A stretch of 63,166 nt of DNA from Calothrix sp. FI2-JRJ7 (GTDB lineage Bacteria; Cyanobacteriota; Cyanobacteriia; Cyanobacteriales; Nostocaceae): positions 1 to 63,166 of the forward strand of contig JAHHGX010000077.1 in NCBI GenBank assembly GCA_019359675.1, read 5' to 3'. Positions 1-10,679 of this stretch are shown piece by piece. Both the position numbers and the translations under genes were made by a program. The notes beneath the pieces are model-generated. The model saw nothing but the letters and a program-made list of their open reading frames with translations. It was not told the origin of the DNA and ran no database searches. Numbering within the stretch: position 1 is the stretch's first letter; each line of letters opens with the position of its first letter.

Positions 1-321
1 GAGATGAATTTGATATTGTGCTGTTATTAGGCTGTTAAATTATTAATTGATTATTATGTTTAGAAGTAAATTTGAATTTATCGGTGATATAAGTAGTTTG
101 TTTTTGACAAAGTATTACAGTATTCAAGGTTGTATAGATTTTGAACAATAGCTTAATCCCCCCTAACCCCCGCGTGGAAGGGGGGAACAAGAGGTGAATC
201 TCAGCCTCCTTTAATAACGGGGAAACAAGAGTAATTCTTAGCCCCCCCTTATTAAGGGGGGGTTGGGGGGGATCAAATTTCAAACATTAAACAGCCATAG
301 GGGAAATGGGAAGAAACGATT
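1..321. repeat. Intergenic leader with C/G-run palindromic repeats
   Basis: No convincing gene. Positions 153-272 hold two copies of the dispersed cyanobacterial palindrome in which runs of C and G flank a short core such as TTATTAA or CGCGTGGAA. The same family recurs near 9190, 10625, 52815 and 58580. A short open frame ending at 38 (last residues DIVLLLGC) could be the 3' end of an upstream gene, but it is too short to name. Confidence 0.6.
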
Positions 322-2943
322 ATGAAAAGCGATACGGCAGTTGAATTGTTACGCCGCTACAAAGAATATGGTGAGTCGATACTTCAGTGTTTGAACCTGG
401 TTGCAGAAAATCCTCCTCCTACACAAGCTTGGGTGCAAACGACGATAAGTGAATCAATTCAAACCTTTCAGCACTACGCTCAAAAAACGATTGAAATTTC
501 TTCCTCTCCTGTCAAAATTGGCATTATGGGAGAGTTTAGCAGTGGTAAAACTCTGTTACTGGGTAGTTTAATTGGATATGCGGATGCTTTACCTGTAAGT
601 GAAACTCCCACTACTGGTAACGTGACGGCAATTCACTTAATACAGCAGCAGGGTTTGCAAACTACTAAAATTGGTCACTTTACTGTGCAGTATTTATCGC
701 ACGAAGGTGTGCGTGAGTGCTTGCGGTTTATGCTCAAAGAAGTTGAAATACGCGCGCAAGCAGCAAAGTTACCTCCGGCGCCAATTGCTACATTACGTTC
801 TTTGCAACCCACTACTTTTATTGATGCTAAAAGTATCCTGACATGGTGTGAGTTAGCTTGGAATCAAACCCAAAGTTTAGAGTTGCGGTGTTTACTGCGT
901 GAATTAGTTATCTTTGTACGAACTTACACTTTATATGGAACAGATATTTGTGGCAGAGTTTATCAAGTTGAGCAGTTAATTGCGAAAAAGGGGTTACGAC
1001 TTGTCGAACCACCGATGAATATTTTGGAACTTGAGTTTGAGCGCATACCTACTCCTTATAAACGTTGGAATAATTTACAGGCGCCTAATTCAGAAGATTT
1101 ACAACACACGTTTTCCCTGATTAGTCGAATTGATGTAACTGTCGAGTTATCGCGCGAAATTTGGGATTTATCGGGTTTACAAGGTACAAACGAGTTTATC
1201 TTGCTCGATTTTCCTGGATTAGGCGCCGCTGATTCTAGTGTTCGCGATACTTTTTTGTCTTTACGCGAACTAGCTGAAGTACAAACGATATTGCTGTTAC
1301 TCAATGGTAGATATCCAGGAGGCGCCACTGCGGCTAAGATTCGCAGTATGTTGGAACGTAATAAGGGTGAAGACCTCAAAGACCGCATTATTGTAGGTGT
1401 GGGACGGTTTAATCAGTTGCCGATGAGTCCTAGCGATGAGCGCGCGTTAGATATATTAGTGCAGCAAGTATCTGAACCTGGAGATAATGACGCAATATTT
1501 TCGGTGTTTAACGAACCGCTAAATGAAGAAGTTGTATTAGAACAATTACCGATTTTGCAATTGATTGTTGCGAGTGCGAGTAATTTAACGACAGAAAAGA
1601 AAAATATTGTTTTGTTGTCACAGCTACACGGTTTGAATAAGTTGGCTGAAATTTCACGGTTGGTACAAGTTTGTTCACCTGAGTTTTTGCCAGATTTAGA
1701 GATACCCAATAAATTAGAGGAATTGCGCGCACGCGATAAGTGGCAGCAGTTGAGCGAGTTATTACCAGCTTCTAGCACACTTTCTAAACAACTTAGTCAT
1801 TATATTGATGATGGTGGAATTAGTCGCTTACGTTCTTTACTTAAAGAACATGTGTCAGTTCACGGAATGAAGCAGTTACTCGAAGATGTGCAGCGAACTG
1901 CTCAAGTGTTGCGGAGTGAACAGGTGAAGTTAGAAAATACATTACAGGAAGTTGCTGCATACATGCCTGTTGTAGAGAATCCGGCATTTTTGACGTTAAG
2001 ACAAGCGGTGGAAACTTTGGTAGGTGTTTATAGGCAATTTCAAGACGATTTAGACAGACAACCTATTTTAACCAACCGTAGCGGTGTTTCAGTTAGCGAT
2101 ATTGTTAAAGATGAACTGACGAACAAGATATTTTTTGACTGGAGCGAGTGGACTTTGTTATTAGACCGTACCAAAGACGGTATTATCTCGCTTGATAAGG
2201 GTGAAAGGTTTTTTGAGGAAGATGAGTTTGATGACTCGATACCCACGACATCAGAAGATTTTTATCCAGCGTTTGTTCAGACTCTTCGCGAAATGCAAGC
2301 TTTTGCTCACGACCGCATTACAGAAGCTGTTATTGATTTGTTTGGTAAAATTTCTCGCAATGTCGAACTTGAACGCAGTAAAATCAACTCGATTATTCTT
2401 CCAGAAATGGAACAGTATATTCTGCATAATTATGGTAATAAACAAGCTCGTCTTTACCGTAATTTACTTAGAGCGATTGAGCCTGTAAGTAAGTGGCAAA
2501 AGTTAATTATTGAACGCAGTGCTTTATCTGGAAGCATTACACCAATTCAAGCGGATGCTTTATTTCCTCTAGCACAAAGAGATAACAAGCACAATAAATG
2601 TCAAATTTTTGACTGGAGTCCGCAAAAATCATATCCAGTTACACCACGACCCTTTAATCATCAAATTGCTGTTTTAAGGTTGCGCGATGAAATTACTACA
2701 AGTTCTGGTTTACATTTAATTCAGTATGTTAGTCAGTTAACTAAACAGGTTAAAGCTTCATTCACAGTTGCCACTAAAGAAATTGTTGATAGCTTACAAG
2801 ATTTACTCAAGTCTAAAAATGAGCCGTTACTCAGGTATATTGCATCTGCTGAAGAACGAAGTAACCGTGAAGGTAGGGCGCCACAACCACCTTGGTTAGA
2901 AGCTCTTTCGCAGATTGTTGCCATAAGTTATCCAGAAGAATAA
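322..2943 (+). CDS. Dynamin-like large GTPase (SrfC-like)
   Basis: 873 aa. A P-loop GTPase of the dynamin superfamily. The G1 loop GEFSSGKT lies at about residues 70-77, a G2-like TPTTGN at about 95-100 and the G3 motif DFPGLG near 296. A long, mostly helical C-terminal half follows, as in dynamin-like proteins that oligomerise or remodel membranes. No transmembrane segment is evident. The stop is 3 bp before the ATG of the Hsp70-like gene, so the two are almost surely cotranscribed. Large GTPase plus giant Hsp70/actin-fold protein recalls the SrfC/SrfB pair of proteobacteria, whose function is poorly known. The family call rests on the G motifs; the SrfC link is inference from architecture and gene order. 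Confidence 0.75.
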   Translation: MKSDTAVELLRRYKEYGESILQCLNLVAENPPPTQAWVQTTISESIQTFQHYAQKTIEISSSPVKIGIMGEFSSGKTLLLGSLIGYADALPVSETPTTGNVTAIHLIQQQGLQTTKIGHFTVQYLSHEGVRECLRFMLKEVEIRAQAAKLPPAPIATLRSLQPTTFIDAKSILTWCELAWNQTQSLELRCLLRELVIFVRTYTLYGTDICGRVYQVEQLIAKKGLRLVEPPMNILELEFERIPTPYKRWNNLQAPNSEDLQHTFSLISRIDVTVELSREIWDLSGLQGTNEFILLDFPGLGAADSSVRDTFLSLRELAEVQTILLLLNGRYPGGATAAKIRSMLERNKGEDLKDRIIVGVGRFNQLPMSPSDERALDILVQQVSEPGDNDAIFSVFNEPLNEEVVLEQLPILQLIVASASNLTTEKKNIVLLSQLHGLNKLAEISRLVQVCSPEFLPDLEIPNKLEELRARDKWQQLSELLPASSTLSKQLSHYIDDGGISRLRSLLKEHVSVHGMKQLLEDVQRTAQVLRSEQVKLENTLQEVAAYMPVVENPAFLTLRQAVETLVGVYRQFQDDLDRQPILTNRSGVSVSDIVKDELTNKIFFDWSEWTLLLDRTKDGIISLDKGERFFEEDEFDDSIPTTSEDFYPAFVQTLREMQAFAHDRITEAVIDLFGKISRNVELERSKINSIILPEMEQYILHNYGNKQARLYRNLLRAIEPVSKWQKLIIERSALSGSITPIQADALFPLAQRDNKHNKCQIFDWSPQKSYPVTPRPFNHQIAVLRLRDEITTSSGLHLIQYVSQLTKQVKASFTVATKEIVDSLQDLLKSKNEPLLRYIASAEERSNREGRAPQPPWLEALSQIVAISYPEE

Positions 2944-2946
2944 TCG

Positions 2947-5900
2947 ATGAGTATCAAAATTGAACTTTTAAACCGCTATCAATTACGTGCAAAGACGCAG
3001 GACTTACTTGTTTTACCTGTTATCGAAATCAAACCTGCTGACGGCGCCAATATTCCCTTTGTATCTCGAATTAATATCACAGTTGGCGGAGTTCCAGAAG
3101 ATTTAGCTATTGCAATTCAATCGGCGTATAAAAGTGTCGCTTTTAGCACCAATAAATTACTGAAATTAACTACTCCACAGCGATTGAAACAAGGTAATTG
3201 TACTTGGTATCAACCTTTACCAGCTGGGGTAAATTGTACAATGCTTGTGACAGTTGAATATTTTGAATCGGATGCTGCGGGCACTCCGGTTTTAACGGTA
3301 ATGAAAAAAACAACCGCTGAGTGTAATATTTGGACTTTCGCTGCTGAATCCTCACGTTTTGTGCAAATGACTGCAAAATTAATTCCACCCGAACCAATGC
3401 CTATTAAGTCACATCTTACCTACCCTGGTTGGTTTGCAATTGACTTTGGTACTTCAAACTCAACTGTGACGCTATATGACCCTAAAGTTATCGTCACTCC
3501 CGATACTTTACCTATTGAGCAAGAGACAAAACTGCGTGAACGTATTGCATCTTGGTTAAATAAGCGTCCTGTCGAAGAAGCTACTACCTCTAGTCGCGGC
3601 GCCTGGGATGTAGAATGGCAGAAGTTTCTTTCAGAATTAGGTAAAGATTATCCCTGTACTAATGCTGCAAATCGCTACAACTTTGGTGAGTTATTAATTC
3701 AAGGTGTAAATAGCATACAGCTACTAGAAGTAATTCGCCAAATCGAAATCTGTTTAGGTAAACGGATGGATTGGTTTCGTCGTGCAGCTAGTAAACATCT
3801 TAATTTGATATATCATGAGGTATTTCGAGTACCTGCATTAGAGTGGCAAAGTTTAATACCAGTAGAACTCGATAAAAATCGCCGTTCTACAGAAATACCA
3901 AGCGAATTAGAAGTTATTAGCTTGCATAAAGTCGCGACATCAGAAAAAGATGTTGAAGTCAAAGTTATTCTAGGTGAACAAGCCAAACAGCATCGGTTAG
4001 ATGCGATAAAAAGAGGTGAGGAAGATATTGAAGGAAGATTTTTACATTCACCTAAACGCTACTTCGGTCAAGATAGACCATGTAAAATTTCGCTCGATGG
4101 TGAAGTAGAGACAATACCTATCAATACTTTGTTGCAGTCAGCATATGCACACCTAATTGATTTAATTGAAAAATATCGCACGTCGAACGTAGGTAAATGT
4201 TCAGAAGGTAAATTTTACCGTGCGGTTGTGACGTATCCAACGATTGCATCACCGTTTGTAAGACGTGAAATTGAAAGTTTGGTACAAAAGCTTGATATTG
4301 CTGATGTCCAAATGGCTTATGATGAAGCCGTATCTGTCGCTATTTTCTTTTTATGGAGAGAGTTTAGCGGTGATTTGAATGTAGGAATTGAATCATTTAA
4401 AAGTCGTTGCCGTTATGACAACGAGAAGTGGTGGCAAAATGTATTAGTGTTAGATATTGGTGGGGGAACGACCGATTTAGCGCTAATTAGATTAACTTTG
4501 GAAGAAATTAATCCGTTTGAACCAGGAGAAGATAGAGGTGACGGTGGTCGATATTATAAGTTGACGCCAAAGTTATTGGGGTCATCGGGACATTTACAGT
4601 TAGGTGGGGAATTAATAACGCTACGGTTATTTTTGCTGTTAAAAGCTGCGGTTGCGGATTGTTTATTAACTGCTGTCGCTGATGACCGTATGGGCAAAGA
4701 CATTTTGAAGATACAACCAGAAGAGTTGAGCGATAGATTTTTAGAAAGCGGTAAATTTCATCCAGGTTCACTGCTTGCCTGTGTAGATAAAGAAATTCGC
4801 GAAGATGAAGCTTACAAAGAAGCACTTAATGCTGCTGAGAGAGTTATTCCGACAAGGTGGAAAAATTCACCTTCACGTGCTCAAAGCTTTTACAGTTTGT
4901 GGGAACATGCAGAAGATGCGAAATTAACGCTAGGGCAAAAGCGTCACAAAGATGCACCTGAACCAATGTATATTCTTGACGGACAGAAAATTGCTGAACT
5001 GCTCGCGCAAAATGATATTAAGCTACCAAGTGCGCTGATAGATAGTTTGAGCGTAACTCTTACAGTAGAACAATTTGAGAAAGCAACGGCGCCTGTAGTC
5101 AAAGAAGCTGTAGCTATTGCTCAGGGTTTGGTAGAAAATGCGCTCTCCCATAAATCCGGAACATCGCATCAATATCACGAGAAACCAAACTACAATCACT
5201 ACAACGAGCAAGTCGATTGGTTGATTCTTTCTGGTAAAACATGCAATTTAGATTTAGTCACCCGCGAACTATATAGAGTATTCAGCCAGTCTGACTATTT
5301 TATTTGGAACGAAGAACGAGTTACCTTTGAACCTGAGTATACTAAACTTGCCACATCCGCAGGCGCCTGTTTTGCCGAAAAGCTCCGTCAACTTGGGTTT
5401 GCACCGAAAGAATCTAAAGAACTATTGCGAAAAGGCGCCAATCAGTTATATGTAGATGTCAAAAATCTATTTTACTTTTTACCTTGTTCGTTTACACGCG
5501 AAGTAATAGGCGCCAGTCCAGAACCGATATTCAACGCAGGACAAGAACTCTACCAACTTCAACCCAAAGAAGGTATAGCTAAATTTCGTAGTGGTTGGCA
5601 GGGAATGCAGTTAACGAATAATATTATTCGTCAAGACTTTGAAAATATCAAACCCCAACTTTGGGGTAGTTATAACGGTGATGCATTGCGTAGACAGCTT
5701 GATATCAGTGAAGATGATTTTAAGAATCACATCAAAATCCAGTTTGAAATTAATCAGAAACTAGAGATTGATTTATTACTATGTCGCGGTACACCACATT
5801 ACTTTATCTCAAGCAATATCCCATATATCGACGCAGCTAAAGCCATTAATATTCCAATCATGGTGACAGATGACGGTAAAGTAGCAGGTGATATAGCAGT

Positions 5901-6345
5901 AAACATCATCGAATCAGCAAATGCCTTAAAAACTGACGCTCACACATTATTATTCTCAGGAGAAAAAGATTATAGTAATCTAATTGAAATCTTCCGCGAC
6001 GAAGAAAACACAACATCAGAATTTACTGGACTGATAGCAGAACTACCACCCTTCCCAATTAGCGGTAAACATACATTTTACTTTCAATATCACAACCCAA
6101 AATCGAAACAATGGGAACTAATTGGTGAACTACCCCAACCGCAAGTCAGTAGTGAATTTCCATGCAGGTATTATGTATCACTAACATCCAAAGGAATATT
6201 AAGAGTTCACGCCTTTGAAATTCCTTACTGGACATCAAATAGCTCTGAATGCCTACTCCAAGAAGGATGTGTATTTCGCGACGCGCTCCAACCTCAACCT
6301 AACGACATAGAAGCAAAACGCGACCCCTTCTCAGGAGAACATTAA
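2947..6345 (+). CDS. Giant Hsp70/actin-fold ATPase (SrfB-like)
   Basis: 1132 aa. Actin/Hsp70-type nucleotide-binding fold. The phosphate-1 motif AIDFGTSNSTV lies near residue 163 and the phosphate-2 motif VLDIGGGTTDLAL near 498, with a possible adenosine motif around LILSGKTCNL near 757. An N-terminal domain of about 160 aa precedes the fold, and the C-terminal 300 aa look beta-rich. It is about twice the size of DnaK and lacks the DnaK substrate-binding tail, so it is not a housekeeping chaperone. It is translationally close-coupled to the dynamin-like GTPase, which suggests one complex. SrfB-family proteins share this size and fold. Substrate and role are unknown. Confidence 0.72.
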   Translation: MSIKIELLNRYQLRAKTQDLLVLPVIEIKPADGANIPFVSRINITVGGVPEDLAIAIQSAYKSVAFSTNKLLKLTTPQRLKQGNCTWYQPLPAGVNCTMLVTVEYFESDAAGTPVLTVMKKTTAECNIWTFAAESSRFVQMTAKLIPPEPMPIKSHLTYPGWFAIDFGTSNSTVTLYDPKVIVTPDTLPIEQETKLRERIASWLNKRPVEEATTSSRGAWDVEWQKFLSELGKDYPCTNAANRYNFGELLIQGVNSIQLLEVIRQIEICLGKRMDWFRRAASKHLNLIYHEVFRVPALEWQSLIPVELDKNRRSTEIPSELEVISLHKVATSEKDVEVKVILGEQAKQHRLDAIKRGEEDIEGRFLHSPKRYFGQDRPCKISLDGEVETIPINTLLQSAYAHLIDLIEKYRTSNVGKCSEGKFYRAVVTYPTIASPFVRREIESLVQKLDIADVQMAYDEAVSVAIFFLWREFSGDLNVGIESFKSRCRYDNEKWWQNVLVLDIGGGTTDLALIRLTLEEINPFEPGEDRGDGGRYYKLTPKLLGSSGHLQLGGELITLRLFLLLKAAVADCLLTAVADDRMGKDILKIQPEELSDRFLESGKFHPGSLLACVDKEIREDEAYKEALNAAERVIPTRWKNSPSRAQSFYSLWEHAEDAKLTLGQKRHKDAPEPMYILDGQKIAELLAQNDIKLPSALIDSLSVTLTVEQFEKATAPVVKEAVAIAQGLVENALSHKSGTSHQYHEKPNYNHYNEQVDWLILSGKTCNLDLVTRELYRVFSQSDYFIWNEERVTFEPEYTKLATSAGACFAEKLRQLGFAPKESKELLRKGANQLYVDVKNLFYFLPCSFTREVIGASPEPIFNAGQELYQLQPKEGIAKFRSGWQGMQLTNNIIRQDFENIKPQLWGSYNGDALRRQLDISEDDFKNHIKIQFEINQKLEIDLLLCRGTPHYFISSNIPYIDAAKAINIPIMVTDDGKVAGDIAVNIIESANALKTDAHTLLFSGEKDYSNLIEIFRDEENTTSEFTGLIAELPPFPISGKHTFYFQYHNPKSKQWELIGELPQPQVSSEFPCRYYVSLTSKGILRVHAFEIPYWTSNSSECLLQEGCVFRDALQPQPNDIEAKRDPFSGEH

Positions 6346-6765
6346 GAAAGTTATAAGGTAGGGTGCGTGACGCTATAACAATTGTGGAAAAAAATGAATC
6401 ATCTAATAGCGTCACGCACCTTACGAGTTATGAATTAGGAATCTAAAAAACCCGGTTTCTGGGCTAAAACTAAAAACTCAAAAAGCTCTTTCTTAGATGT
6501 ACGTTTACGAATTATTTTAACACTACATCCTCAGATAAAGTTTGTGGCAGAGGCGGAGGAGGAACTGTAACTGTTTCACCATCTTCTAGTATTTCAGGTA
6601 TTTCAGACTCGTCATCAATCATATTTTCAATGTCTATCCATTAGTAGTTAGATACTATCACCACAATACTTTAAAACGATTAAATTCATATAAATAATAA
6701 TTTTTCAATAATCTTAACTATAATTTTGAACTTAATGTAATTTTTTGGCGCCTACACGGTTTATT
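6346..6765. repeat. Intergenic region with perfect 15-bp-arm hairpin
   Basis: Positions 6362-6376 (GGTGCGTGACGCTAT) are perfectly inverted at 6406-6420, giving a 15-bp stem with a 29-nt loop just after the Hsp70-like gene. Related hairpins occur between nifE and nifN and before cas1, so this is a dispersed repeat that may also end transcription. An AAACCCGGTTTCT unit lies at about 6449. A short minus-strand frame is listed separately. Confidence 0.7.
6512..6622 (-). CDS. Possible 36-aa acidic small ORF
   Basis: An ATG-initiated minus-strand frame encodes an acidic peptide with a PPPPLP proline run (starts MIDDESEIPEI, ends SEDVVLK). There is no clear Shine-Dalgarno. It lies in the gap between the Hsp70-like gene and the next gene. 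No family recognised. Composition is not random-looking, but the length makes this weak. Confidence 0.2.
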   Translation of the reverse strand: MIDDESEIPEILEDGETVTVPPPPLPQTLSEDVVLK

Positions 6766-7863
6766 ATGGAACATCTTACTAAATTATTAGCAATTGAAGA
6801 ATCACAGCTTGCTTGGGTACTGCGTTTGGGACTACATGGTTTGCGAAGTCAGTTGCAGCAAGCACTTGAATCTGTGGATTCTGATTTGGGTAGTAATGCT
6901 TGTCAAGCACTTGTTGAAGAACTTGATGTGCTTTTAGGGTCAGAAGAAATTTTAAAACCAGAAGATGTGTTTGAGCAAAACGTAAATGAACTGAAGCTAC
7001 AGCATATAGCTGATAAATTACTAGCTGATCGAGAGTTATCGCAGTATATCGGGGAGTATGAGTTTTGTAGTACAAATGATGCTGATTTGTGGAATGAAAT
7101 TCAAAGGTTGTTATTGCGAGTTCCTGAAAAACTTGCTGATAGCTGGCGCCATCTTTCGTTTACACTTGCCGAAGAAGTTGGCGCCGTTTTAGACCATCGT
7201 GTGTATAGACAGCTACCATTTAATCGCTGTGAAATTATGTTTCCAGGTTTGACGGGAAGTATTAAATCAACGGGTTTATGCTTGTCTGACCGGGCGCCGA
7301 TATCACAACAACTAGTCAGAGAAAATACAAGTGAGGAGTTAGTATTTCTGGCTGGAGTTGTTTCGACTTGTATAAAGTTTATTAATATTGATGCGTCACT
7401 GCATCATGCGCTTAAAAGTGTAGACCGCTTTGGAGTCAGGTCATTAAGCAGCGAAGACGAACGTTCTAAATATGTGACTGTTTTGATTGAAAGGTTTCGT
7501 CGCGTTCAAAGTACTATTGATAATTCTGACCCTATTGTTGTACTACGCACGCGACTAGATTTAGATGAAGCTATTCACTCATTAGTATATTTACCACCAT
7601 GTGACCGTTACTCATGGTGGGGCAAATTGCAACAAGAAACACGTCGTACTCTTGATACTGTTGTTGAACGCGCACGTAACGCTGGTCATCAAGTGCTACT
7701 TCGTCCACTATGGGGTACTTATGCCGATGTATACACGTGGTCAAAAGACGACTTGCAACTTGATATTGGTGGAGTACCAGGAGAAGTTTCGGCGTGCTTG
7801 CGTGTTTATGCCAAAATTAACGACGAAGTATTACCGGGACGAGTATTATTTCGTTCATCTTAA
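6766..7863 (+). CDS. Unrecognised 365-aa protein downstream of the GTPase/Hsp70 pair
   Basis: The ATG at 6766 (MEHLTKLLAIEE) is preferred over an in-frame TTG 21 bp upstream. Soluble and mixed helical, with no transmembrane segments. The best-ordered stretch is C-terminal, around WGKLQQETRRTLD and a segment with WSKDDLQLDIGGVPGEV. It may be a partner of the preceding two proteins because it is on the same strand, but a 420-bp gap with a strong hairpin separates them, so cotranscription is uncertain. No catalytic motif was identified and no function is claimed. Confidence 0.6.
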   Translation: MEHLTKLLAIEESQLAWVLRLGLHGLRSQLQQALESVDSDLGSNACQALVEELDVLLGSEEILKPEDVFEQNVNELKLQHIADKLLADRELSQYIGEYEFCSTNDADLWNEIQRLLLRVPEKLADSWRHLSFTLAEEVGAVLDHRVYRQLPFNRCEIMFPGLTGSIKSTGLCLSDRAPISQQLVRENTSEELVFLAGVVSTCIKFINIDASLHHALKSVDRFGVRSLSSEDERSKYVTVLIERFRRVQSTIDNSDPIVVLRTRLDLDEAIHSLVYLPPCDRYSWWGKLQQETRRTLDTVVERARNAGHQVLLRPLWGTYADVYTWSKDDLQLDIGGVPGEVSACLRVYAKINDEVLPGRVLFRSS

Positions 7864-7890
7864 TAGTTTTTGGGTAAACTATTTTGGTTT

Positions 7891-8520
7891 TTATATTTTC
7901 TTTCGCTGAATATCTCCTTTAATTTCTTCTAAATCGGTGTAGCAATCAGCAACATTGATTAAGCTATCGCTGGTCATTGATGCCAAGCTAACTACTTCGA
8001 CTTGCACACCTTTGTAAGCAATTGAATTTACTGCATAGGCAAGGTCGCCATCACCACTTAGAAGTACAATAGTATCACAGTGTTTTGATAAGGTAATCAT
8101 ATCAACAGCTATTTCAACGTCAAGATTGGCTTTTTTAGAACCATCGGGAAATTGAATTAACTCTTTTGTAACTACACGATAACCATTACGACTCATCCAC
8201 AGTAAGAAACCTTGCTGTTTATCGTTGGTGCTATCGCAAGCAGTATAAAAATAAGCTCGAACTAATTGACGGTCTTTAGCTAGGCAACGCAACAATTTGG
8301 CGTAATCAATTTCGAGGTTGAGTTGCATTGCTGCATAGAATAAATTTGCACCATCGATGAAAATAGCAACGCGACCTGCTTCAAGCTGAAAACGTTCTCG
8401 CCTATCACAATCTGGCTGCGATGGTTTCACAACCTCAAGATTTGGTGCTTCATTTGACTGCTCAGATTCTAGTTTTAATCGCAATCGATTATTCATCTGA
8501 GGTCGTGGAAGTAGCTGCAT
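7891..8520 (-). CDS. NYN-domain (LabA/DUF88-like) protein
   Basis: 209 aa. The NYN domain starts near residue 50 with VAIFIDGANLFYA and continues with DVEIAVDMITL and the acidic motif LLSGDGDLAYAV. These are the conserved Asp positions of PIN-like NYN nucleases of the LabA/DUF88 group. The first 45 residues are a polar, low-complexity extension. The family is predicted to be RNA-cleaving; in Synechococcus LabA affects circadian output, but that role cannot be transferred here. Convergent with the preceding gene (27 bp between stops). Confidence 0.8.
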   Translation of the reverse strand: MQLLPRPQMNNRLRLKLESEQSNEAPNLEVVKPSQPDCDRRERFQLEAGRVAIFIDGANLFYAAMQLNLEIDYAKLLRCLAKDRQLVRAYFYTACDSTNDKQQGFLLWMSRNGYRVVTKELIQFPDGSKKANLDVEIAVDMITLSKHCDTIVLLSGDGDLAYAVNSIAYKGVQVEVVSLASMTSDSLINVADCYTDLEEIKGDIQRKKI

Positions 8521-9281
8521 TCGGATACGGCTCCTCAGTACGTGAGAAATATTAAAATGAACTGTTGTAAGTAGATGGGTATCAATAAACTAAAGTTTGC
8601 TGTCAGTGGTTCACACTTTGAAGCAAGAAGCACGGACTTACGAACTTATAGAATTTTTGATATTTAAGAAAGCCCACGTACTTAAAAATGATTCGTGATT
8701 ATTAAGGAATTATTGCTCATATATTGGCTAAGTCAAATGGTAGATGAATAAAAGTAAAAATCCTGCTTTTAAAGAAAAATTCAGTCAAGGGATGAAAATA
8801 CCTTTAAAAACAGCTATCATCAGGCTTCTGCTAGTTTTCCCAATTGGGACTAGGGCGCGAGTACCTATCTAAGTTAACATTCAAGTTCAATTACAACTAC
8901 ATCTAACAAATATGTCAGAATCAGCAGAATTCTGCTATGAATTGAGCTTTAGAAACCAAAAGTAGATATACACGTATGCCTGTAGAGGCTAGATTTTATA
9001 TTTTCTTTATTTTTTACAGTTTTTCAACTCGGAAAACCAGATTTTTTAAAAGACTTTACAATAATTTATATTTCTTAATATTTTGTGGTTTTAATTATTT
9101 AAATTTGCAACCGGATTATACGCTATCTCGTTATCCTGACTCAAAAAAGATATTTAATATTTTTTTAAGATTTAAATAGACATCTTTTAATCCCCCCAAG
9201 CCCCCTTAGCAAGGGGGGCTAAATTTCCTTCTTGTCCCCCCCGAATTCGCGGGGGGTTAGGGGGATCAAATCTATATAGTA
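8521..9281. other. Gene-free stretch ending in palindromic repeats
   Basis: 760 bp between the divergently read NYN gene start and the cysK stop. Very AT-rich. A 67-codon open frame at 8976-9179 has no convincing start context or family and is not called. Positions 9190-9265 carry two C-run/G-run palindromes (cores TTAGCAA and AATTCGC), which could terminate cysK. Confidence 0.5.
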
Positions 9282-10241
9282 TTAACTAACTCCGGCAGGT
9301 TCCAATGCTAAATCTTGGAACATAGGGGTGCTAAGGTAACGTTCACCAAAGGAAGGTTGAATTACCACAATTAGCTTTCCAGCATTTTCGGGACGTTTGG
9401 CAATCTGTATTGCTGCACACAAGTTTGCTCCAGAAGAGACACCTGATAGTAAACCTTCTTCGCGCGCTAGTCTTCGTCCGTAAGCCATTGAGTCTTCATC
9501 ACTAACACGAATTACTTCGTCAATTATGTCTGTACGAAGAACATCGGGTACAAAACCGGCGCCTATACCTTGAATTTTATGTGGACCTGGATTCCCACCT
9601 GAAAGTACGGGACTATTGGCTGGTTCGACTGCGATGGCACGAAAACTTGGTTTGCGTTGTTTGATTACTTCTGCCACACCAGTTATTGTGCCACCAGTTC
9701 CAACACCTGCCACTATAAAATCTGCTTTTCCTTCGGTGTCGTGCCAAATTTCTTCTGCGGTGGTTTTACGATGTACTTCGGGGTTTGCGGGGTTACGAAA
9801 TTGTTGCAACATATACGCATCAGGAGTTTTTGAAACTATTTCTTCTGCGCGCGCTATTGCTCCTCGCATTCCTTCGCTGCCCGGAGTTAACTCTAATGAG
9901 GCGCCATATGCACGCAGCATTGACCGACGCTCATTGCTCATTGTTTCGGGCATCGTCAAAATCAATTTGTAGCCGCGCGCTGCTGCCACCATTGCTAGAG
10001 CAATTCCTGTATTCCCAGATGTTGGTTCTACCAAAATAGTTTTGCCTGGTTGAATAAATCCCTGTTCTTCAGCAGCTTTTATCATACTGGCGCCAATACG
10101 GTCTTTGACGGAAGCTGCGGGGTTCATCCCTTCGAGTTTAAGGACTATTGTGGCAACACATCCTTCGGAATAGGGAATTTTGTTGAGTTGAACTAGGGGA
10201 GTGCGTCCAATTAATTCTGTTACGTCACGAGCAATCCGCAT
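9282..10241 (-). CDS. cysK: Cysteine synthase A (O-acetylserine sulfhydrylase)
   Basis: 319 aa, normal family length. PLP fold-type II enzyme making cysteine from O-acetylserine and sulfide. The PLP lysine lies in [11 protein letters not shown], the substrate loop is [12 protein letters not shown] and the phosphate-binding loop is [11 protein letters not shown], all in the expected order. The C-terminal [11 protein letters not shown] is also present. The end [12 protein letters not shown] matches CysK rather than cystathionine beta-synthase. Cytosolic. It stands alone here and might supply cysteine sulfur for Fe-S cluster building, but that link is inference. Confidence 0.95.
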   Translation of the reverse strand: MRIARDVTELIGRTPLVQLNKIPYSEGCVATIVLKLEGMNPAASVKDRIGASMIKAAEEQGFIQPGKTILVEPTSGNTGIALAMVAAARGYKLILTMPETMSNERRSMLRAYGASLELTPGSEGMRGAIARAEEIVSKTPDAYMLQQFRNPANPEVHRKTTAEEIWHDTEGKADFIVAGVGTGGTITGVAEVIKQRKPSFRAIAVEPANSPVLSGGNPGPHKIQGIGAGFVPDVLRTDIIDEVIRVSDEDSMAYGRRLAREEGLLSGVSSGANLCAAIQIAKRPENAGKLIVVIQPSFGERYLSTPMFQDLALEPAGVS

Positions 10242-10679
10242 TTATATAACTCCTAAAATAATGAATTTACTACAACACGTACTTAAATCTTCTTTCTTAT
10301 ACTTTTATCAAAATTTGAACAATTGTTCTGTTTATCTTAAGCATGACTTGCTTGGCGCCACACTTTGTATATCTTAAGTCTGAATTAATAAGGCCAATCT
10401 TATAGGTGAGTACCGAAGAATGCTAGTACCCTAGATCGTAAAGTCTAGTCCCCTGTCCCGAAAATACTAGCACCCCTACCCTTATAAATTATTATATTGC
10501 TTATTGTACACAGGTTTGCACGCTGTCGGCGCCTGCGTAATAAATCTAATAAACTCAATTCGACTCGGTTTTTGAGTGGTGTTTTAGGGCAACTGATATA
10601 AACAGTATAGGATTTACGCAGAGATTCCCCTCTACCCCCCCAAGCAATTGGGGGGGACTTCTTATCTAAATAAATTCAA
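10242..10679. other. Intergenic region between cysK and small ORFs
   Basis: 440 bp. It must contain the cysK promoter (minus strand). I see no definite operator. Positions 10625-10655 hold a C-run/G-run palindrome of the dispersed family. Confidence 0.4.

Noticed and set aside
35-283. 82-codon minus-strand frame over the palindromic repeats
   Set aside because: Its PPLNKGG and PPSTRGLGG segments are just translations of the C-run/G-run repeats, a well-known annotation artefact.
8976-9179. 67-codon open frame
   Set aside because: Very AT-rich, Phe/Tyr/Ile-heavy translation typical of spurious frames, no ribosome-binding site and no family.
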